DNA from: Stutzerimonas urumqiensis
GTDB taxonomy: Bacteria; Pseudomonadota; Gammaproteobacteria; Pseudomonadales; Pseudomonadaceae
Reading direction: 5' to 3'
Assembly: GCF_003640395.1 (NCBI RefSeq)
Contig: NZ_RBZQ01000010.1
Location: forward strand, 62,001 to 126,000
DNA length: 64,000 nucleotides
A program made the position numbers and the translations under genes. The notes under the pieces were generated by a model, which worked only from the letters and a program-made list of their open reading frames with translations, did not search any database and was not told where the DNA came from. This document shows, one piece after another, positions 9,087 through 19,527 of the stretch; position 1 is the stretch's first letter, and each line of letters opens with the position of its first letter.

Positions 9087-10475
9087 TCAGCTGTCCGCGA
9101 GCCGCCAGCTGGTACCGGACTTGTTGTCCTCGAGCACGACCCCCATCTCGGCCAACTGGTCTCGTATCCGATCGGACTCCGCCCAGTTCTTCTCAGCCCT
9201 GGCCTGCAACCGCCTTGCGATCAATTCATTGACCTGCTGTGCGTCGACTCGGTCATCAGCGCCTGCACGCAGAAACGCTTGCGGCTCAAGTTGCAGCAAC
9301 CCGAGCACACAGGCGAGTTCCTTGAGCCGAGCAGCGAGCCCGGCCGCGGCATCGATATCGACGCTACGCAGGCGATTAACCTCGCGCGCCATGTCGAACA
9401 GCACTGCGCAGGCTTCCGGCGTATTGAAGTCATCGTCCATCGCAGCGGCGAAACGATCGCTGAATTCATGATCACCGGACGGGATCGAATCAGGCAGGCC
9501 GTTCAGGGTGCGATAAAAACGTTCAAGCGCCGACTTGGCTTCCCTGAGACTGTCCTCGGAATAGTTGATGGGGCTGCGGTAATGGCTGGCCACCAGCAGG
9601 TAACGCACCACCTCAGGGGAATACTTATCGAGCACTTCGCGGATAGTGAAGAAATTGCCCAGCGACTTGGACATCTTCTCGCCATCGACGCGAACCGCGC
9701 CTGCATGCATCCACGTCTTCGCGTAGAGCTTTCCAGTAGCCGCTTCGCTCTGCGCGATCTCGTTCTCGTGATGGGGGAACACCAGGTCCGGCCCCCCGCC
9801 ATGAATATCGAAGGTATCGCCGAGGCAGCAGGTCGACATGACCGAGCATTCGATATGCCAGCCAGGCCGCCCCTTGCCCCAAGGCGAATCCCAACTCGGC
9901 TCGCCGGGTTTGGCACTCTTCCAGAGCACGAAGTCCAGTGGATCCTCCTTGCTCTCGCCAACCTCGATCCTGGCACCGATCTTCAGGTCCTCGATCCGCT
10001 TGCGCGACAGCTTTCCATAGCCAGCGAACTTGCCAACCCGGTAATAGACATCGCCATTGCCCGGCGCATAGGCGAACCCTTTGTCGATCAGGGTCTGGAT
10101 CATCTGGTGCATGCCGGCAATGTGATCGGTCGCTCGAGGCTCCTGATCAGGACGCAGCACACTGAGCCGGGTTTCGTCTTCATGCATGGCCGCGATCATT
10201 CGGGTCACTAGCGATTCGAACGGCTCGCCATTCTCGTTGGCGCGTCGGATGATCTTGTCGTCGATGTCCGTGATGTTGCGGATGTACGTCAGTTGATAAC
10301 CACGGTGCCGGAGCCAGCGGGCGATCACATCGAACGCAACCATGACGCGCGCATGGCCGATATGGCAAAAGTCATAAACCGTCATGCCGCAGACATACAT
10401 GCGGACATGGTTGCCGACCAATGGCCGCAATGGCTCTTTGGCCTTGGTCAGGGTGTTGTAGATCGACAGGCTCAT
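9087..10475 (-). CDS. cysS: Cysteinyl-tRNA synthetase
   Basis: Class I synthetase that charges tRNA-Cys; monomeric and zinc-dependent. The 462-residue protein shows the zinc Cys (Cys29 in YVCGMTVYD), the HIGH motif (CHIGHAR, His38-His41) and KMSKS in the middle. The start is ATG at 10475 (MSLSIYNTL), overlapping the glnS stop as TGATG, so translation is coupled to glnS. Five extra upstream codons are open but lie inside glnS. The glnS-cysS order is conserved in Pseudomonas. Confidence 0.97.
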   Translation of the reverse strand: MSLSIYNTLTKAKEPLRPLVGNHVRMYVCGMTVYDFCHIGHARVMVAFDVIARWLRHRGYQLTYIRNITDIDDKIIRRANENGEPFESLVTRMIAAMHEDETRLSVLRPDQEPRATDHIAGMHQMIQTLIDKGFAYAPGNGDVYYRVGKFAGYGKLSRKRIEDLKIGARIEVGESKEDPLDFVLWKSAKPGEPSWDSPWGKGRPGWHIECSVMSTCCLGDTFDIHGGGPDLVFPHHENEIAQSEAATGKLYAKTWMHAGAVRVDGEKMSKSLGNFFTIREVLDKYSPEVVRYLLVASHYRSPINYSEDSLREAKSALERFYRTLNGLPDSIPSGDHEFSDRFAAAMDDDFNTPEACAVLFDMAREVNRLRSVDIDAAAGLAARLKELACVLGLLQLEPQAFLRAGADDRVDAQQVNELIARRLQARAEKNWAESDRIRDQLAEMGVVLEDNKSGTSWRLADS

Positions 10476-12145
10476 CACTGACCGCCCCACGAATCACGGA
10501 GCGTGACGGTCCGATTGAACACGAGCGCACCGGGCCGACTGTCCTTGCGGTCCACGCAGAAATATCCCTCCCGCTCGAACTGGAAACGGTCCTCCGCTTG
10601 TGCCTGGGCGAGCGAAGGCTCTGCGCGGCAGCCGGTCAGGGTCACGAGCGACTCGGGGTTGATGTTGTCGAGAAAGCTCCCGCCCTCCTCCGACTTTTCC
10701 GGATTCGGCGAGCGGAACAACCGGTCGTAGAGACGCACTTCGCACTCGACGCTGTCGGCAGCCGGCACCCAGTGAATCACACCCTTGACCTTGCGCCCTT
10801 CGGGATTCTTCCCGAGGGTGTTTTCGTCATAGCTGCACCGCAACTCGATGACCTTGCCATCGGCGTCCTTGATCGCCTCGTCCGCACGAATGACGTAGCT
10901 GCCGCGAAGCCGGACTTCCCCACCTGGAACCAGACGCTTATAGCCAGCCGGCGGGACTTCCTCGAAGTCGCTCGCATCGATGTAGATTTCGCGGGCGAAC
11001 GGCAGCACGCGCACGCCCATGTCCTGCTTGGGATGGCGTGGCAGTTCGAGGTTCTCCTGCTTGCCTTCGGGGTAGTTGGTGATGATCACCTTGAGCGGCT
11101 TGAGCACGCACATGGCCCGGGCTGCGTTAGCGTCCAGATCTTCTCGTATGGCGAATTCGAGCATCCCGATATCGACCACACCGCCGGCGCGATTGACGCC
11201 GATCATGTCGCAAAACGTTCGGATCGACGATGGCGTATAGCCGCGCCGACGGTAGCCCGAGAGGGTCGACATGCGGGGATCGTCCCAGCCGCTGACGTGC
11301 TTCTCGTCGACCAGTTGTTTCAGCTTGCGCTTGCTGGTGATGGTGTAGTTCAGGTTGAGGCGGGCGAACTCGTACTGACGGGGCTTGGCCGGCACCGGCA
11401 AGTTGTCCAGGAACCATTCGTATAAAGGGCGGTGATCTTCGAACTCCAGCGTGCAGATCGAATGCGTGATGCCTTCCAGCGCGTCCGACTGACCGTGAGT
11501 GAAGTCATAGCTGGGATAGATGCACCAGGCATCCCCCGTCTGATGATGATGCGCATGGCGAATGCGATAGAGGATCGGATCGCGCAGGTTCATGTTGGGC
11601 GATGCCATATCGATCTTGGCCCTGAGCGCGCGCGCGCCGTCCGGGAATTCCCCTGCCTTCATGCGAGCGAACAGGTCGAGGTTTTCGTCGACGCTCCGGT
11701 CACGAAACGGACTGTTTCGCCCCGGCTCGGTCAGTGTTCCGCGGTATTCGCGCGCTTGCTCCGGAGACAGGTCATCGACGTATGCCTTGCCGGCCTCTAT
11801 CAGCATCACCGCCCAGGCGTGCAATTGCTCGAAGTAATTCGATGCATAGCGCTCCTCGCCTGCCCAGGAGAAGCCAAGCCACGTTACATCCGCCTTGATC
11901 GCATCGATGTATTCCTGATCTTCCTTTGCCGGATTGGTGTCATCGAAACGAAGATTGCACTGCCCACCAAACTCTTCAGCGAGACCGAAATTGAGGCAAA
12001 TCGATTTCGCATGGCCGATGTGCAAATAGCCATTGGGCTCCGGCGGAAAACGCGTCACGATCTGCGTGTGCTTGCCCGACTCCAGATCGGCTTGAACGAT
12101 TGAACGCAGGAAGTTGGAGGCGGCGGAATTCTCAGGCTTGCTCAT
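10475..12145 (-). CDS. glnS: Glutaminyl-tRNA synthetase
   Basis: Class I synthetase that charges tRNA-Gln. 556 residues from ATG at 12145 ([10 protein letters not shown]), the family start, with an AAGGAC site; seven upstream codons are open but unsupported. It carries the HIGH motif in [14 protein letters not shown], the VSGWDDPR signature, a KMSKS-type loop (TSKRKL) and two C-terminal anticodon-binding beta-barrels. It is first in a two-gene unit with cysS and divergent from ppiB. Confidence 0.97.
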   Translation of the reverse strand: MSKPENSAASNFLRSIVQADLESGKHTQIVTRFPPEPNGYLHIGHAKSICLNFGLAEEFGGQCNLRFDDTNPAKEDQEYIDAIKADVTWLGFSWAGEERYASNYFEQLHAWAVMLIEAGKAYVDDLSPEQAREYRGTLTEPGRNSPFRDRSVDENLDLFARMKAGEFPDGARALRAKIDMASPNMNLRDPILYRIRHAHHHQTGDAWCIYPSYDFTHGQSDALEGITHSICTLEFEDHRPLYEWFLDNLPVPAKPRQYEFARLNLNYTITSKRKLKQLVDEKHVSGWDDPRMSTLSGYRRRGYTPSSIRTFCDMIGVNRAGGVVDIGMLEFAIREDLDANAARAMCVLKPLKVIITNYPEGKQENLELPRHPKQDMGVRVLPFAREIYIDASDFEEVPPAGYKRLVPGGEVRLRGSYVIRADEAIKDADGKVIELRCSYDENTLGKNPEGRKVKGVIHWVPAADSVECEVRLYDRLFRSPNPEKSEEGGSFLDNINPESLVTLTGCRAEPSLAQAQAEDRFQFEREGYFCVDRKDSRPGALVFNRTVTLRDSWGGQ

Positions 12146-12338
12146 GATGTCCTTACGGTCTGCCAATATGCGGCGCAGGGTAGGCCGGCCAAATCAAAGG
12201 GCTTATCATAACGGACCCGTCAACCCCCTGACAGGGCCTTCGCCCGCGATCAGCGGCCGGCGGTACGAAGCGTCTGACATTGCTGGTAAAGCCAATAGCG
12301 ATGTCATATGCCAGCTACCCACCGTTACGGAACACACC

Positions 12339-12833
12339 ATGATCAAACTGCACACCAACCACGGCGTCATTACGCTGAAACTGTTCGAAGACAAGGCGCC
12401 GGCGACGGCGGCGAACTTCAAGGAATATGTAAGTGCCGGTCATTACGACAACACCATATTTCATCGCGTGATTGGCAACTTCATGATTCAGGGCGGGGGT
12501 TTCGAGCCCGGCATGAAGCAGAAACCCACCCGTTCGCCAATCAAGAACGAGGCCAATAACGGCTTATCGAACAAGACGGGCACCGTCGCGATGGCCCGCA
12601 CCATGGAGCCCCACTCGGCTTCCGCGCAGTTTTTCATCAACGTCGCGGACAATACCTTCCTCGATCACACTGCACCCACCGTTCAGGGTTGGGGTTATGC
12701 CGTATTTGGCGAGGTAGTCGAGGGCATGGACGTGGTCAACAAGATCAAGGCTATTTCGACGACCATGAAGTCCGGCCATCAGGATGTACCCGTCGACGAC
12801 GTGATCATCGAAAAGGCCGAAGTCGTCGAATAA
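12339..12833 (+). CDS. ppiB: Cytoplasmic peptidyl-prolyl cis-trans isomerase B (cyclophilin)
   Basis: Catalyses proline cis-trans isomerisation in folding proteins. 164 residues from ATG at 12339 ([10 protein letters not shown]) with no signal peptide, so this is the cytoplasmic cyclophilin. Conserved active-site segments are visible: [29 protein letters not shown] and the C-terminal [11 protein letters not shown]. The frame stays open upstream for about 75 codons, but that part is not cyclophilin-like and overlaps the glnS leader. lpxH starts 2 bp after its stop, so the two form an operon. Confidence 0.96.
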   Translation: MIKLHTNHGVITLKLFEDKAPATAANFKEYVSAGHYDNTIFHRVIGNFMIQGGGFEPGMKQKPTRSPIKNEANNGLSNKTGTVAMARTMEPHSASAQFFINVADNTFLDHTAPTVQGWGYAVFGEVVEGMDVVNKIKAISTTMKSGHQDVPVDDVIIEKAEVVE

Positions 12834-12835
12834 CG

Positions 12836-13585
12836 ATGACCGTCCTGCTCGTATCGGATCTTCATTTGCAAGAAGAGCGCCCGGATATCACCCGGGCGTT
12901 TCTATCTTTTCTTTCAGAAACCTGTCGCGGCGCCGAGGCACTTTACATACTCGGGGACTTCTTCGAAGTCTGGATCGGCGACGACGGCATGTCCGCTTTC
13001 CAGCGTTCGGTGGCTGAGGCCTTGAAGCGAACGAGTGAGCGTGGCACTCGCATATTCGTCATGCACGGCAACCGTGACTTCCTGCTAGGCCAGCAGTTCT
13101 GCAAGGCAGCCGGATGCACCCTATTGCGCGATCCCAGCCTCATCGAGTGGAACGGCCAACCCGTATTGCTGTTGCATGGCGATAGCCTCTGCACGCTCGA
13201 TGAGCACTATCAACGCATGCGCACGTTGCTGCGAAATCCGCTCAGCCTCTTCGTTCTGCGCCATCTACCTCTGGCGACACGCAAGCGACTGGCGGCGAAG
13301 CTGCGTGCTAAAAGCCAGTCCGCCGTGCGCATGAAAGCCAGCGACATCGTGGACGTGACCCCCGCCGAGGTGGAACGCACCTGCCTGCAGCATGGTGTGA
13401 GGCTGATGATCCACGGGCACACCCATCGGCCCGCCATTCACGATTTCGAGATAGCCGGCCAGCCAGCACAACGAGTCGTCCTAGGCGACTGGGACACCCA
13501 GGGCTGGGCCGTGCGGCTGACACCCAACGGCCTGTCTCTTTATCCGTTCGACTTGACCGAACCCGTCGCCGGCACGCCGCTATGA
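12836..13585 (+). CDS. lpxH: UDP-2,3-diacylglucosamine hydrolase
   Basis: Calcineurin-like phosphoesterase of the inner-membrane surface that makes lipid X from UDP-2,3-diacylglucosamine in lipid A synthesis. 249 residues from ATG at 12836 ([11 protein letters not shown]). The metal-ligand blocks appear in order: [28 protein letters not shown] and HGHTHRP. It begins 2 bp after the ppiB stop. Its last 46 bp overlap the convergent miaE gene. Confidence 0.97.
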   Translation: MTVLLVSDLHLQEERPDITRAFLSFLSETCRGAEALYILGDFFEVWIGDDGMSAFQRSVAEALKRTSERGTRIFVMHGNRDFLLGQQFCKAAGCTLLRDPSLIEWNGQPVLLLHGDSLCTLDEHYQRMRTLLRNPLSLFVLRHLPLATRKRLAAKLRAKSQSAVRMKASDIVDVTPAEVERTCLQHGVRLMIHGHTHRPAIHDFEIAGQPAQRVVLGDWDTQGWAVRLTPNGLSLYPFDLTEPVAGTPL

Positions 13586-14193
13586 AAATAGAAGGCGTCA
13601 TCCGCCGACTCGATCAACTCTTGCTCTCTCGCCCTGATGCGCACGATCGCCGCGTCGACATCCGACTCATCGGCGAATTCATACGCCAAGGCCAGATAGT
13701 CAGCGAAATGGCGTGCTTCCGATTTCAAAAGACCGGTGTAGAACTTCGATAGTTCTGCATCGAGCCTCGGCGCGAGCGCGGCGAATCGCTCGCAGGAACG
13801 AGCCTCGATGAACGCGCCAACGACCAGCGTATCGGACAGTCGGTGCGGTTCCTGATTACGCACCAGCTCGCGCAGTCCCGCCGCATAGCGTGACGAACCG
13901 ATATTGCGCAGCACCACGCCGCGCTTGCGAATGTAGCCAAGCACCTGCTCGAAATGCCGCAACTCCTCGCGTGCAAGGCGCGACATCTTGTTCTGCAGAC
14001 TTGGCTTGTCGATGTAGCGGAACATCAGCTGGAAGGCAGTGCCTGCCGCTTTTTTCTCGCAGTTCGCGTGATCCAGGAGCAACACCTCTTGATTCGCCAG
14101 AGCCGCTTCCACCCAGGCCGGCGGCGTAGGGCATGCGAGAAAGTCATCGATAGTCACTGATCGCTCCAAGACCGGTGCGCTGTATGTCTTCAC
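13540..14193 (-). CDS. miaE: tRNA-(ms2io6A37) hydroxylase
   Basis: Non-heme di-iron monooxygenase that hydroxylates the isopentenyl group of ms2i6A at tRNA position 37. 217 residues in an all-helical ferritin-like fold, with carboxylate/His ligand blocks [29 protein letters not shown] and [10 protein letters not shown]. The start is GTG at 14193, overlapping the stop of the DUF1289 gene in a GTGA motif, which supports it. The C-terminus overlaps lpxH by 46 bp tail-to-tail. Confidence 0.93.
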   Translation of the reverse strand: MKTYSAPVLERSVTIDDFLACPTPPAWVEAALANQEVLLLDHANCEKKAAGTAFQLMFRYIDKPSLQNKMSRLAREELRHFEQVLGYIRKRGVVLRNIGSSRYAAGLRELVRNQEPHRLSDTLVVGAFIEARSCERFAALAPRLDAELSKFYTGLLKSEARHFADYLALAYEFADESDVDAAIVRIRAREQELIESADDAFYFHSGVPATGSVKSNG

Positions 14194-14666
14194 ACCCTTA
14201 TTTCCATGCCGTCGACGAGAAAGCGCGGGGCGATGTAACGCTCATAGTGCGCTTCGGAAAGAAGAAAGAACTCGCGATCGACGATGTCCCTCAATTCGAC
14301 GAGCGTTCGCTCTCTGAACTCGGGCAACAGCGCGACGCCATAGGCTTCGATGCAACGAATCAGGCGAGCGCCCTTGGCAAGCAACCCGTATGCCCAGCAA
14401 TAAGGCGATTGCTCAGGCGAATACCGGATTTGCCGTGCGTCCAGTTGCGCACGCAGCAAGCCGGCGTCGAACACATCGACCTTGCTTTCCATCACCTGCG
14501 CCAGAAGCGCGCCCAGCCGCCGCAAGACCGCCCGCTTTTCATCGTTGGAATAGAGATTCCAATTGATCACCTCATGATGAAAGCGCTTGCAGCCGCGGCA
14601 AACCACGTCGCCGTAGACGGTCGAACACAGGCCAACACAGGGCGTCTTGAGAGGGGCGGTAGTCAT
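14190..14666 (-). CDS. DUF1289 domain protein
   Basis: 158 residues. The N-terminus carries the DUF1289 cysteine signature PCVGLCSTVYGDVVCRGCKR, a small metal-binding-type module of unknown function. The remainder (about 60-158) is not recognised; it is helical and rich in Leu and Arg. The ATG at 14666 is the first start. The stop overlaps the GTG start of miaE, so the two are co-translated, which hints at a link to tRNA modification, but this is inference. Confidence 0.85.
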   Translation of the reverse strand: MTTAPLKTPCVGLCSTVYGDVVCRGCKRFHHEVINWNLYSNDEKRAVLRRLGALLAQVMESKVDVFDAGLLRAQLDARQIRYSPEQSPYCWAYGLLAKGARLIRCIEAYGVALLPEFRERTLVELRDIVDREFFLLSEAHYERYIAPRFLVDGMEIRV

Positions 14667-15044
14667 CGTCGCGGCAACAGCTCATTTCAAGCGCGGCATC
14701 TTAGACTTTTGTCCTAGCGAGGTCACCACGGCAACGCCAGCTGTCCTTTCCGCAGGCCGGAAGCCGCGATTATCGCGGGGTTCGCAACGCAAGTGCCTTG
14801 GCTTTCTCGAACCGCGAAGTCATGGCGGCCGCTTAACTTCGAAGGGGCTTTCCAGTAGAATCGGCCCGCCGTTTTTGGCGCCAATGTCCCAAGAAGCTGT
14901 TTTCAAAGCGTCACGAGCACAGTTGACCGGCCCGGTAGGACACAAAGGCAAGCCTGCGTCCTACCCTTCCCTCCGGCGTAAAACTTTGAAAACAGCTTCC
15001 GGATGCGCGTCCCGTAGTTTGGGACCAATGATGAGGGAAAAACT
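14667..15044. other. Intergenic region with nested inverted repeats upstream of acnB
   Basis: This 378-bp gap separates the DUF1289 gene from acnB. The first 200 bp hold the divergent promoters, but I cannot place them confidently. The right half is dominated by the inverted-repeat element at 14886-15025. No coding frame here has support. Confidence 0.6.
14886..15025. repeat. Nested inverted-repeat element before acnB
   Basis: Three symmetric repeat pairs are nested around one centre. Outer: GTCCCAA (14886-14892) and TTGGGAC (15019-15025). Middle: a perfect 16-bp pair GAAGCTGTTTTCAAAG (14893-14908) and its complement (14984-14999). Inner: GGTAGGAC (14934-14941) and GTCCTACC (14958-14965). 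Single-stranded DNA or RNA would fold into one long cruciform or hairpin ending about 20-50 bp before the acnB start. It could be a non-autonomous MITE/REP-like insertion or a structured acnB leader. Confidence 0.7.
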
Positions 15045-17654
15045 GTGCTTGAAGCCTACCGCAAACACGTAGAAGAGCGTGCCGCCCAAGGCGTCGTGCC
15101 TCAGCCGCTCAATGCAGAGCAGACCGCAGCGCTGGTCGAACTGCTCAAGAATCCTCCCGCCGGCGAAGAAGCATTCCTCGTCGACCTGATCTCCAACCGC
15201 GTTCCGCCGGGCGTGGACGAAGCCGCCTACGTCAAGGCCGGTTTCCTCTCCGCAGTCGCCAAGGGCGAGGCGACCTCCCCGCTGATCGACAAGAAGCGCG
15301 CGGTCGAGCTGCTCGGCACCATGCAGGGTGGCTACAACATCGCCACGATGGTCGAACTGCTCGACGACGCCGAACTGGCAAGTGTCGCAGCCGAGCAGCT
15401 CAAGCACACGCTGCTCATGTTCGATGCGTTCCATGACGTCGCCGAGAAGGCCAAGGCTGGCAATGCGGCCGCCAAAGGCGTGATGCAGTCCTGGGCAGAG
15501 GGCGAGTGGTTCAAGGCCCGTCCTGCCGTACCGGAAAAACTCAGCCTTACCGTATTCAAGGTTCCCGGCGAGACCAATACCGACGACCTGTCGCCCGCCC
15601 CGGACGCCTGGTCGCGCCCTGATATCCCGCTGCACGCGCTGGCCATGCTGAAAATGGCACGCGACGGCATCGAGCCAGTCCAACCGGGCTCCATCGGCCC
15701 GTTGAAGCAGATCGAAGAAGTGAAAGCCAAGGGCTTCCCGGTCGCTTACGTCGGTGACGTCGTTGGCACCGGTTCCTCGCGCAAGTCAGCTACCAATTCG
15801 GTGCTCTGGTTCTTCGGTGACGACATCCCTTACGTGCCGAACAAGCGCGCGGGCGGCTTCTGCTTCGGCAGCAAGATCGCACCGATCTTCTACAACACCA
15901 TGGAAGACGCCGGTGCACTGCCGATCGAGTTCGACGTATCGGACTTGAACATGGGCGACGTGATCGACGTCTATCCCTACGCCGGCAAAGTGTGCAAGCA
16001 CGGCACCGATGACGTGGTGTCCACGTTCGAGCTGAAAACCGACGTGCTGCTGGACGAAGTCCGTGCCGGTGGTCGCATCCCGCTGATCGTGGGCCGCGGC
16101 CTGACCGAGAAGGCTCGCGCCGAGCTGGGCATGGGTCCGTCCGATCTGTTCAAGAAGCCCGAAGCCCCTGCCGACAGCGGCAAAGGCTATACCTTGGCGC
16201 AGAAGATGGTTGGCCGCGCCTGCGGTCTGCCAGAAGGCAAGGGTGTGCGTCCGGGGACCTATTGCGAGCCGAAGATGACGACGGTCGGTTCCCAGGACAC
16301 CACCGGCCCGATGACTCGCGACGAACTGAAAGACCTCGCATGCCTGGGCTTCTCCGCCGATCTGGTCATGCAATCGTTCTGCCACACCGCAGCGTATCCC
16401 AAGCCCATCGACGTCAAGACTCACCACACGCTGCCCGACTTCATCATGACCCGCGGCGGCGTATCCCTGCGCCCGGGCGACGGCATCATCCATAGCTGGC
16501 TGAATCGCATGCTGCTGCCGGACACCGTCGGTACCGGTGGCGACTCGCACACCCGCTTCCCGATCGGCATTTCGTTCCCGGCCGGTTCGGGCCTGGTGGC
16601 ATTCGCCGCCGCCACTGGCGTCATGCCGCTGGACATGCCGGAATCGGTACTGGTTCGCTTCAAGGGCAAGATGCAGCCGGGAATTACGCTGCGCGATCTC
16701 GTGCATGCCATCCCCTACTACGCCATCCAGAAAGGCCTCCTTACCGTCGAGAAGAAAGGCAAGAAGAACATCTTCTCCGGCCGCATTCTCGAAATCGAAG
16801 GCCTCGAGACACTTACCGTCGAACAAGCCTTCGAGCTGTCGGACGCATCGGCCGAACGTTCTGCGGCAGGTTGCACGATCAAGCTGTCGAAGGAGTCGAT
16901 CGCCGAGTACCTGCAGTCGAACATCACCCTGCTTCGCTGGATGATCGGCGAAGGCTACGGTGACGCTCGCACCCTGGAGCGTCGCGCTCAGGCGATGGAA
17001 GCCTGGCTTGCCGATCCGGAACTGCTCACCGCTGACGCCGATGCGGAGTACACCGAAGTCATCGAGATCGACCTGGCCGAAGTGACCGAGCCGGTGCTCT
17101 GCGCGCCGAACGACCCTGACGACGCCCGTCTGCTGTCCCAGGTCGCTGGCGACAAGATCGACGAAGTGTTCATCGGTTCGTGCATGACCAACATCGGTCA
17201 CTTCCGTGCCGCCGGCAAGCTTCTGGACAAGGTCAAGGGTGGCATTCCTACCCGCCTGTGGCTGGCTCCGCCAACCAAGATGGACGCTCACCAGCTGACC
17301 GAAGAAGGCTATTACGGCATCTACGGCAAGGCCGGTGCGCGGATGGAAATGCCCGGATGCTCGCTGTGCATGGGTAACCAGGCACGCGTTGCATCGAACT
17401 CGACCGTGGTGTCGACCTCGACCCGCAACTTCCCGAACCGTCTGGGCGATGGCGCCAACGTCTACTTGGCCTCAGCCGAGCTCGCCTCGGTTGCATCGAT
17501 CCTGGGTCGTCTGCCAACGGTCGAGGAATACATGCAGTACGCGGCCGATATCGACAGCATGGCGGCCGACGTTTACCGCTACCTGTCGTTCGATCAGATT
17601 GCCGAGTTCCGCGAGGCAGCTGAAAAAGCGAAGATCCCGGTCGTACAGGCCTGA
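15045..17654 (+). CDS. acnB: Aconitate hydratase B
   Basis: Main TCA-cycle aconitase, converting citrate to isocitrate with a 4Fe-4S cluster. 869 residues, full AcnB length, from GTG at 15045 ([12 protein letters not shown]), preceded by GAGGG. The N-terminal HEAT-like domain specific to AcnB is followed by the swivelling domain and the Fe-S core; cluster cysteines lie in [11 protein letters not shown] and the [11 protein letters not shown] block near 760. AcnB orthologs can act as RNA-binding proteins when iron is low. It stands alone, with a hairpin-rich leader and its own terminator. Confidence 0.98.
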   Translation: MLEAYRKHVEERAAQGVVPQPLNAEQTAALVELLKNPPAGEEAFLVDLISNRVPPGVDEAAYVKAGFLSAVAKGEATSPLIDKKRAVELLGTMQGGYNIATMVELLDDAELASVAAEQLKHTLLMFDAFHDVAEKAKAGNAAAKGVMQSWAEGEWFKARPAVPEKLSLTVFKVPGETNTDDLSPAPDAWSRPDIPLHALAMLKMARDGIEPVQPGSIGPLKQIEEVKAKGFPVAYVGDVVGTGSSRKSATNSVLWFFGDDIPYVPNKRAGGFCFGSKIAPIFYNTMEDAGALPIEFDVSDLNMGDVIDVYPYAGKVCKHGTDDVVSTFELKTDVLLDEVRAGGRIPLIVGRGLTEKARAELGMGPSDLFKKPEAPADSGKGYTLAQKMVGRACGLPEGKGVRPGTYCEPKMTTVGSQDTTGPMTRDELKDLACLGFSADLVMQSFCHTAAYPKPIDVKTHHTLPDFIMTRGGVSLRPGDGIIHSWLNRMLLPDTVGTGGDSHTRFPIGISFPAGSGLVAFAAATGVMPLDMPESVLVRFKGKMQPGITLRDLVHAIPYYAIQKGLLTVEKKGKKNIFSGRILEIEGLETLTVEQAFELSDASAERSAAGCTIKLSKESIAEYLQSNITLLRWMIGEGYGDARTLERRAQAMEAWLADPELLTADADAEYTEVIEIDLAEVTEPVLCAPNDPDDARLLSQVAGDKIDEVFIGSCMTNIGHFRAAGKLLDKVKGGIPTRLWLAPPTKMDAHQLTEEGYYGIYGKAGARMEMPGCSLCMGNQARVASNSTVVSTSTRNFPNRLGDGANVYLASAELASVASILGRLPTVEEYMQYAADIDSMAADVYRYLSFDQIAEFREAAEKAKIPVVQA

Positions 17655-17668
17655 TCGGAGCGTGTGAT

Positions 17669-17700
17669 AAAAGGCCCTGCCGTATGGCGGGGCTTTTTAT
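17669..17700 (+). terminator. Intrinsic terminator of acnB
   Basis: A GC-rich stem (GCCCTGCC with GGCGGGGC, one G-U pair) with a GTAT loop is flanked by AAAG and TTTTTAT. It starts 15 bp after the acnB stop. Confidence 0.85.
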
Positions 17701-17732
17701 TGGCCCGCTTTCCGAGCAGACACAAGCGCAAT

Positions 17733-17762
17733 AAAAAAACCCGGCCTCGCGACCGGGTTTTT
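17733..17762 (-). terminator. Intrinsic terminator of oprF
   Basis: In the minus sense AAACCCGGTC and the opposite arm CCGGGTTTTTTTAT form a stem with a small GC loop and a run of seven T. It lies 15 bp beyond the oprF stop and faces the acnB terminator. Confidence 0.9.
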
Positions 17763-17776
17763 CGTTACCGCAAGCC

Positions 17777-18772
17777 TTAGCGAACTTGCGCTTCGACTTC
17801 CGCTTCGACGCGACGGTTGATCTGGCGACCTGCGTCGGTGGAGTTATCGGCCACCGGGCGAGACTCACCGTAACCAACGGTGCTGACACGATCATTTTCC
17901 AGGCCGTACTGCTCGACCAGCACGTCACGGACGGCATCAGCGCGGCGCTCGGACAGACGCTGGTTGTACTGGTCGGTTCCGACCGAGTCGGTGTGACCGG
18001 CTACCACTGTGGTGGTTTGCGGATACTGCTGCATGAAGTCAGCGAGGTTCTTGATCTCGGCATAGCTTTCTTCACGCACACGCGCCTTGTCGAAATCGAA
18101 CTTCACATCCAGCTCGACCCGGACAACCTCGGGAGCGGCGACTTCAGGCTCGGCAACCGGTGCCGGAGCGGGCTCAAGAACGGGCTCGGGCGTAGGCTCG
18201 ACGGCCGCCACCTGCTGCGCACCACCGCCGAAATTGAAGCCCACCCCAACGCCCGCCATCCACTCGGCTTCGTTGGCATCGATGTTGTACATGCCGTCGA
18301 CGCTCGCCTTGGCGAACAGATTCTCGGTGACGTAGTACTTAACGCCCGTGCCGACGTTGGCGAAGGTGCTGTGATCTCGACCGCTACGTGCAGCCTGGCC
18401 AATGCTCTGGTGAGCAACCCCGGCGGAAACATAAGGACGAAGACCGACGCCAGGCTGGCCGAAGTGGTAAACGGCATCGAGGCTGGTGAGGTTGCCCTTG
18501 ATGTCTTTGTGGCCGCCGGCGCCTGCTTCATCGCTGGTCAGGTCATGGTATTCGCCGTAGGACAAGCCAAGGGAGACGTCGTCAGTCAGGAAGTAGCTCA
18601 CCCCGGCGCCATACAACTCGCCCTCATCTTCGATATTGCGCGAGCTGTCGGTGTAGTACTGCTTGCCGAATGCCTCGATTTCAACCGCGCCCTGGCCTTG
18701 GGCAAAAGCGGAGAACGAAGAAGCGGCAATCACTGAGCCGATCACGACGCCCAAGGTGTTTTTCAGTTCCAT
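17777..18772 (-). CDS. oprF: Outer-membrane porin OprF (OmpA family)
   Basis: Major porin and structural protein tying the outer membrane to peptidoglycan. 331 residues: signal peptide (1-24, ending AFA), an eight-strand beta-barrel (about 25-185), a Pro/Glu/Ala-rich linker (about 190-220) and a C-terminal OmpA peptidoglycan-binding domain (FDFDKARV, AGHTDSVGTDQYN, LSERRA). The linker has no cysteines, unlike P. aeruginosa OprF. It lies 94 bp downstream of sigX, whose product drives oprF expression in Pseudomonas, and ends in a strong terminator. Confidence 0.96.
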   Translation of the reverse strand: MELKNTLGVVIGSVIAASSFSAFAQGQGAVEIEAFGKQYYTDSSRNIEDEGELYGAGVSYFLTDDVSLGLSYGEYHDLTSDEAGAGGHKDIKGNLTSLDAVYHFGQPGVGLRPYVSAGVAHQSIGQAARSGRDHSTFANVGTGVKYYVTENLFAKASVDGMYNIDANEAEWMAGVGVGFNFGGGAQQVAAVEPTPEPVLEPAPAPVAEPEVAAPEVVRVELDVKFDFDKARVREESYAEIKNLADFMQQYPQTTTVVAGHTDSVGTDQYNQRLSERRADAVRDVLVEQYGLENDRVSTVGYGESRPVADNSTDAGRQINRRVEAEVEAQVR

Positions 18773-18866
18773 CCGTAAATCCCCATCTGGTGGTTAGTAT
18801 CAGAACAATCTAAGGAAGCCGGTGTGTGGACCTAGTCGTTCGCTGCATATGAGTTATTAGCGGCGA

Positions 18867-19511
18867 CTAAGTTTCGACTTGCCCGGAAAATTTTTCTTTA
18901 AGTTTGTCCAGCGCACGCTTGTAACGCATTTTAGTGGCACTTAGCCCCATGTGCATAATATCGGCGATTTCCTGGAACTCTAGCTCTGCGACGAATCGAA
19001 GCACCAGAATCTCGCGGTCGATCGGGTTGACATGGACGAGCCAACGATCCAGCCCTCCTTTCTCCTCGATCTTCGGTGCACGTTCGTCGGACGCCTCTTC
19101 CAGCGGGTCGAGACTCAAGGCGTCGAGAAGACGGCGCTTGCGCCGCTCTTTCCGATACTGCGTGATGCACTCGTTATAAGTGATGCTGTAAAGCCATGTT
19201 TTAAACTTCGACTTCCCTTCGAAAGTCTTCAGTCCATACAAGACCTTCAACATAACTTCCTGACAGACATCGTCCGCATCGCGGTCATTACCGAGATACC
19301 GAGCACACACATTGAATAACGTGCGCTGGTATCGCCGCATCAGTTCTTCATAGGCCCGCGTTATATGAAAGAGTTCCACATGCGCACGCAACACCAGCTC
19401 TTCGTCAGAAAGCTCGCGGGGATCGTACTGCAAGGCGTGCTGATGGGGCGTAGTCAAGGCGTGGGCCGGTAATCCGTGCGCGGACGCGCCGTCTGTCCGA
19501 AAAGGCGGCAT
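18867..19511 (-). CDS. sigX: ECF sigma factor SigX
   Basis: Extracytoplasmic-function sigma factor controlling oprF, fatty-acid synthesis and envelope homeostasis in Pseudomonas. 214 residues: a poorly conserved N-terminal extension (about 1-30), region 2 (MRRYQRTLFNVCARYLGND and DVCQEVMLKVLYG) and region 4 (LVLRFVAELEFQEIADIMHMG), almost identical to P. aeruginosa SigX. No anti-sigma gene is adjacent; the neighbour cmpX is a mechanosensitive-type channel, matching the idea that SigX responds to membrane state. The ATG at 19511 is only 17 bp from the cmpX stop. Confidence 0.96.
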   Translation of the reverse strand: MPPFRTDGASAHGLPAHALTTPHQHALQYDPRELSDEELVLRAHVELFHITRAYEELMRRYQRTLFNVCARYLGNDRDADDVCQEVMLKVLYGLKTFEGKSKFKTWLYSITYNECITQYRKERRKRRLLDALSLDPLEEASDERAPKIEEKGGLDRWLVHVNPIDREILVLRFVAELEFQEIADIMHMGLSATKMRYKRALDKLKEKFSGQVET

Positions 19512-19527
19512 ACATTACCAGAGTGGA

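Noticed and set aside
14893..14999. Integron attC-like or phage attachment site
   Set aside because: The inverted repeat has no attC core motifs, no integrase is nearby and no duplication of a tRNA end is visible.
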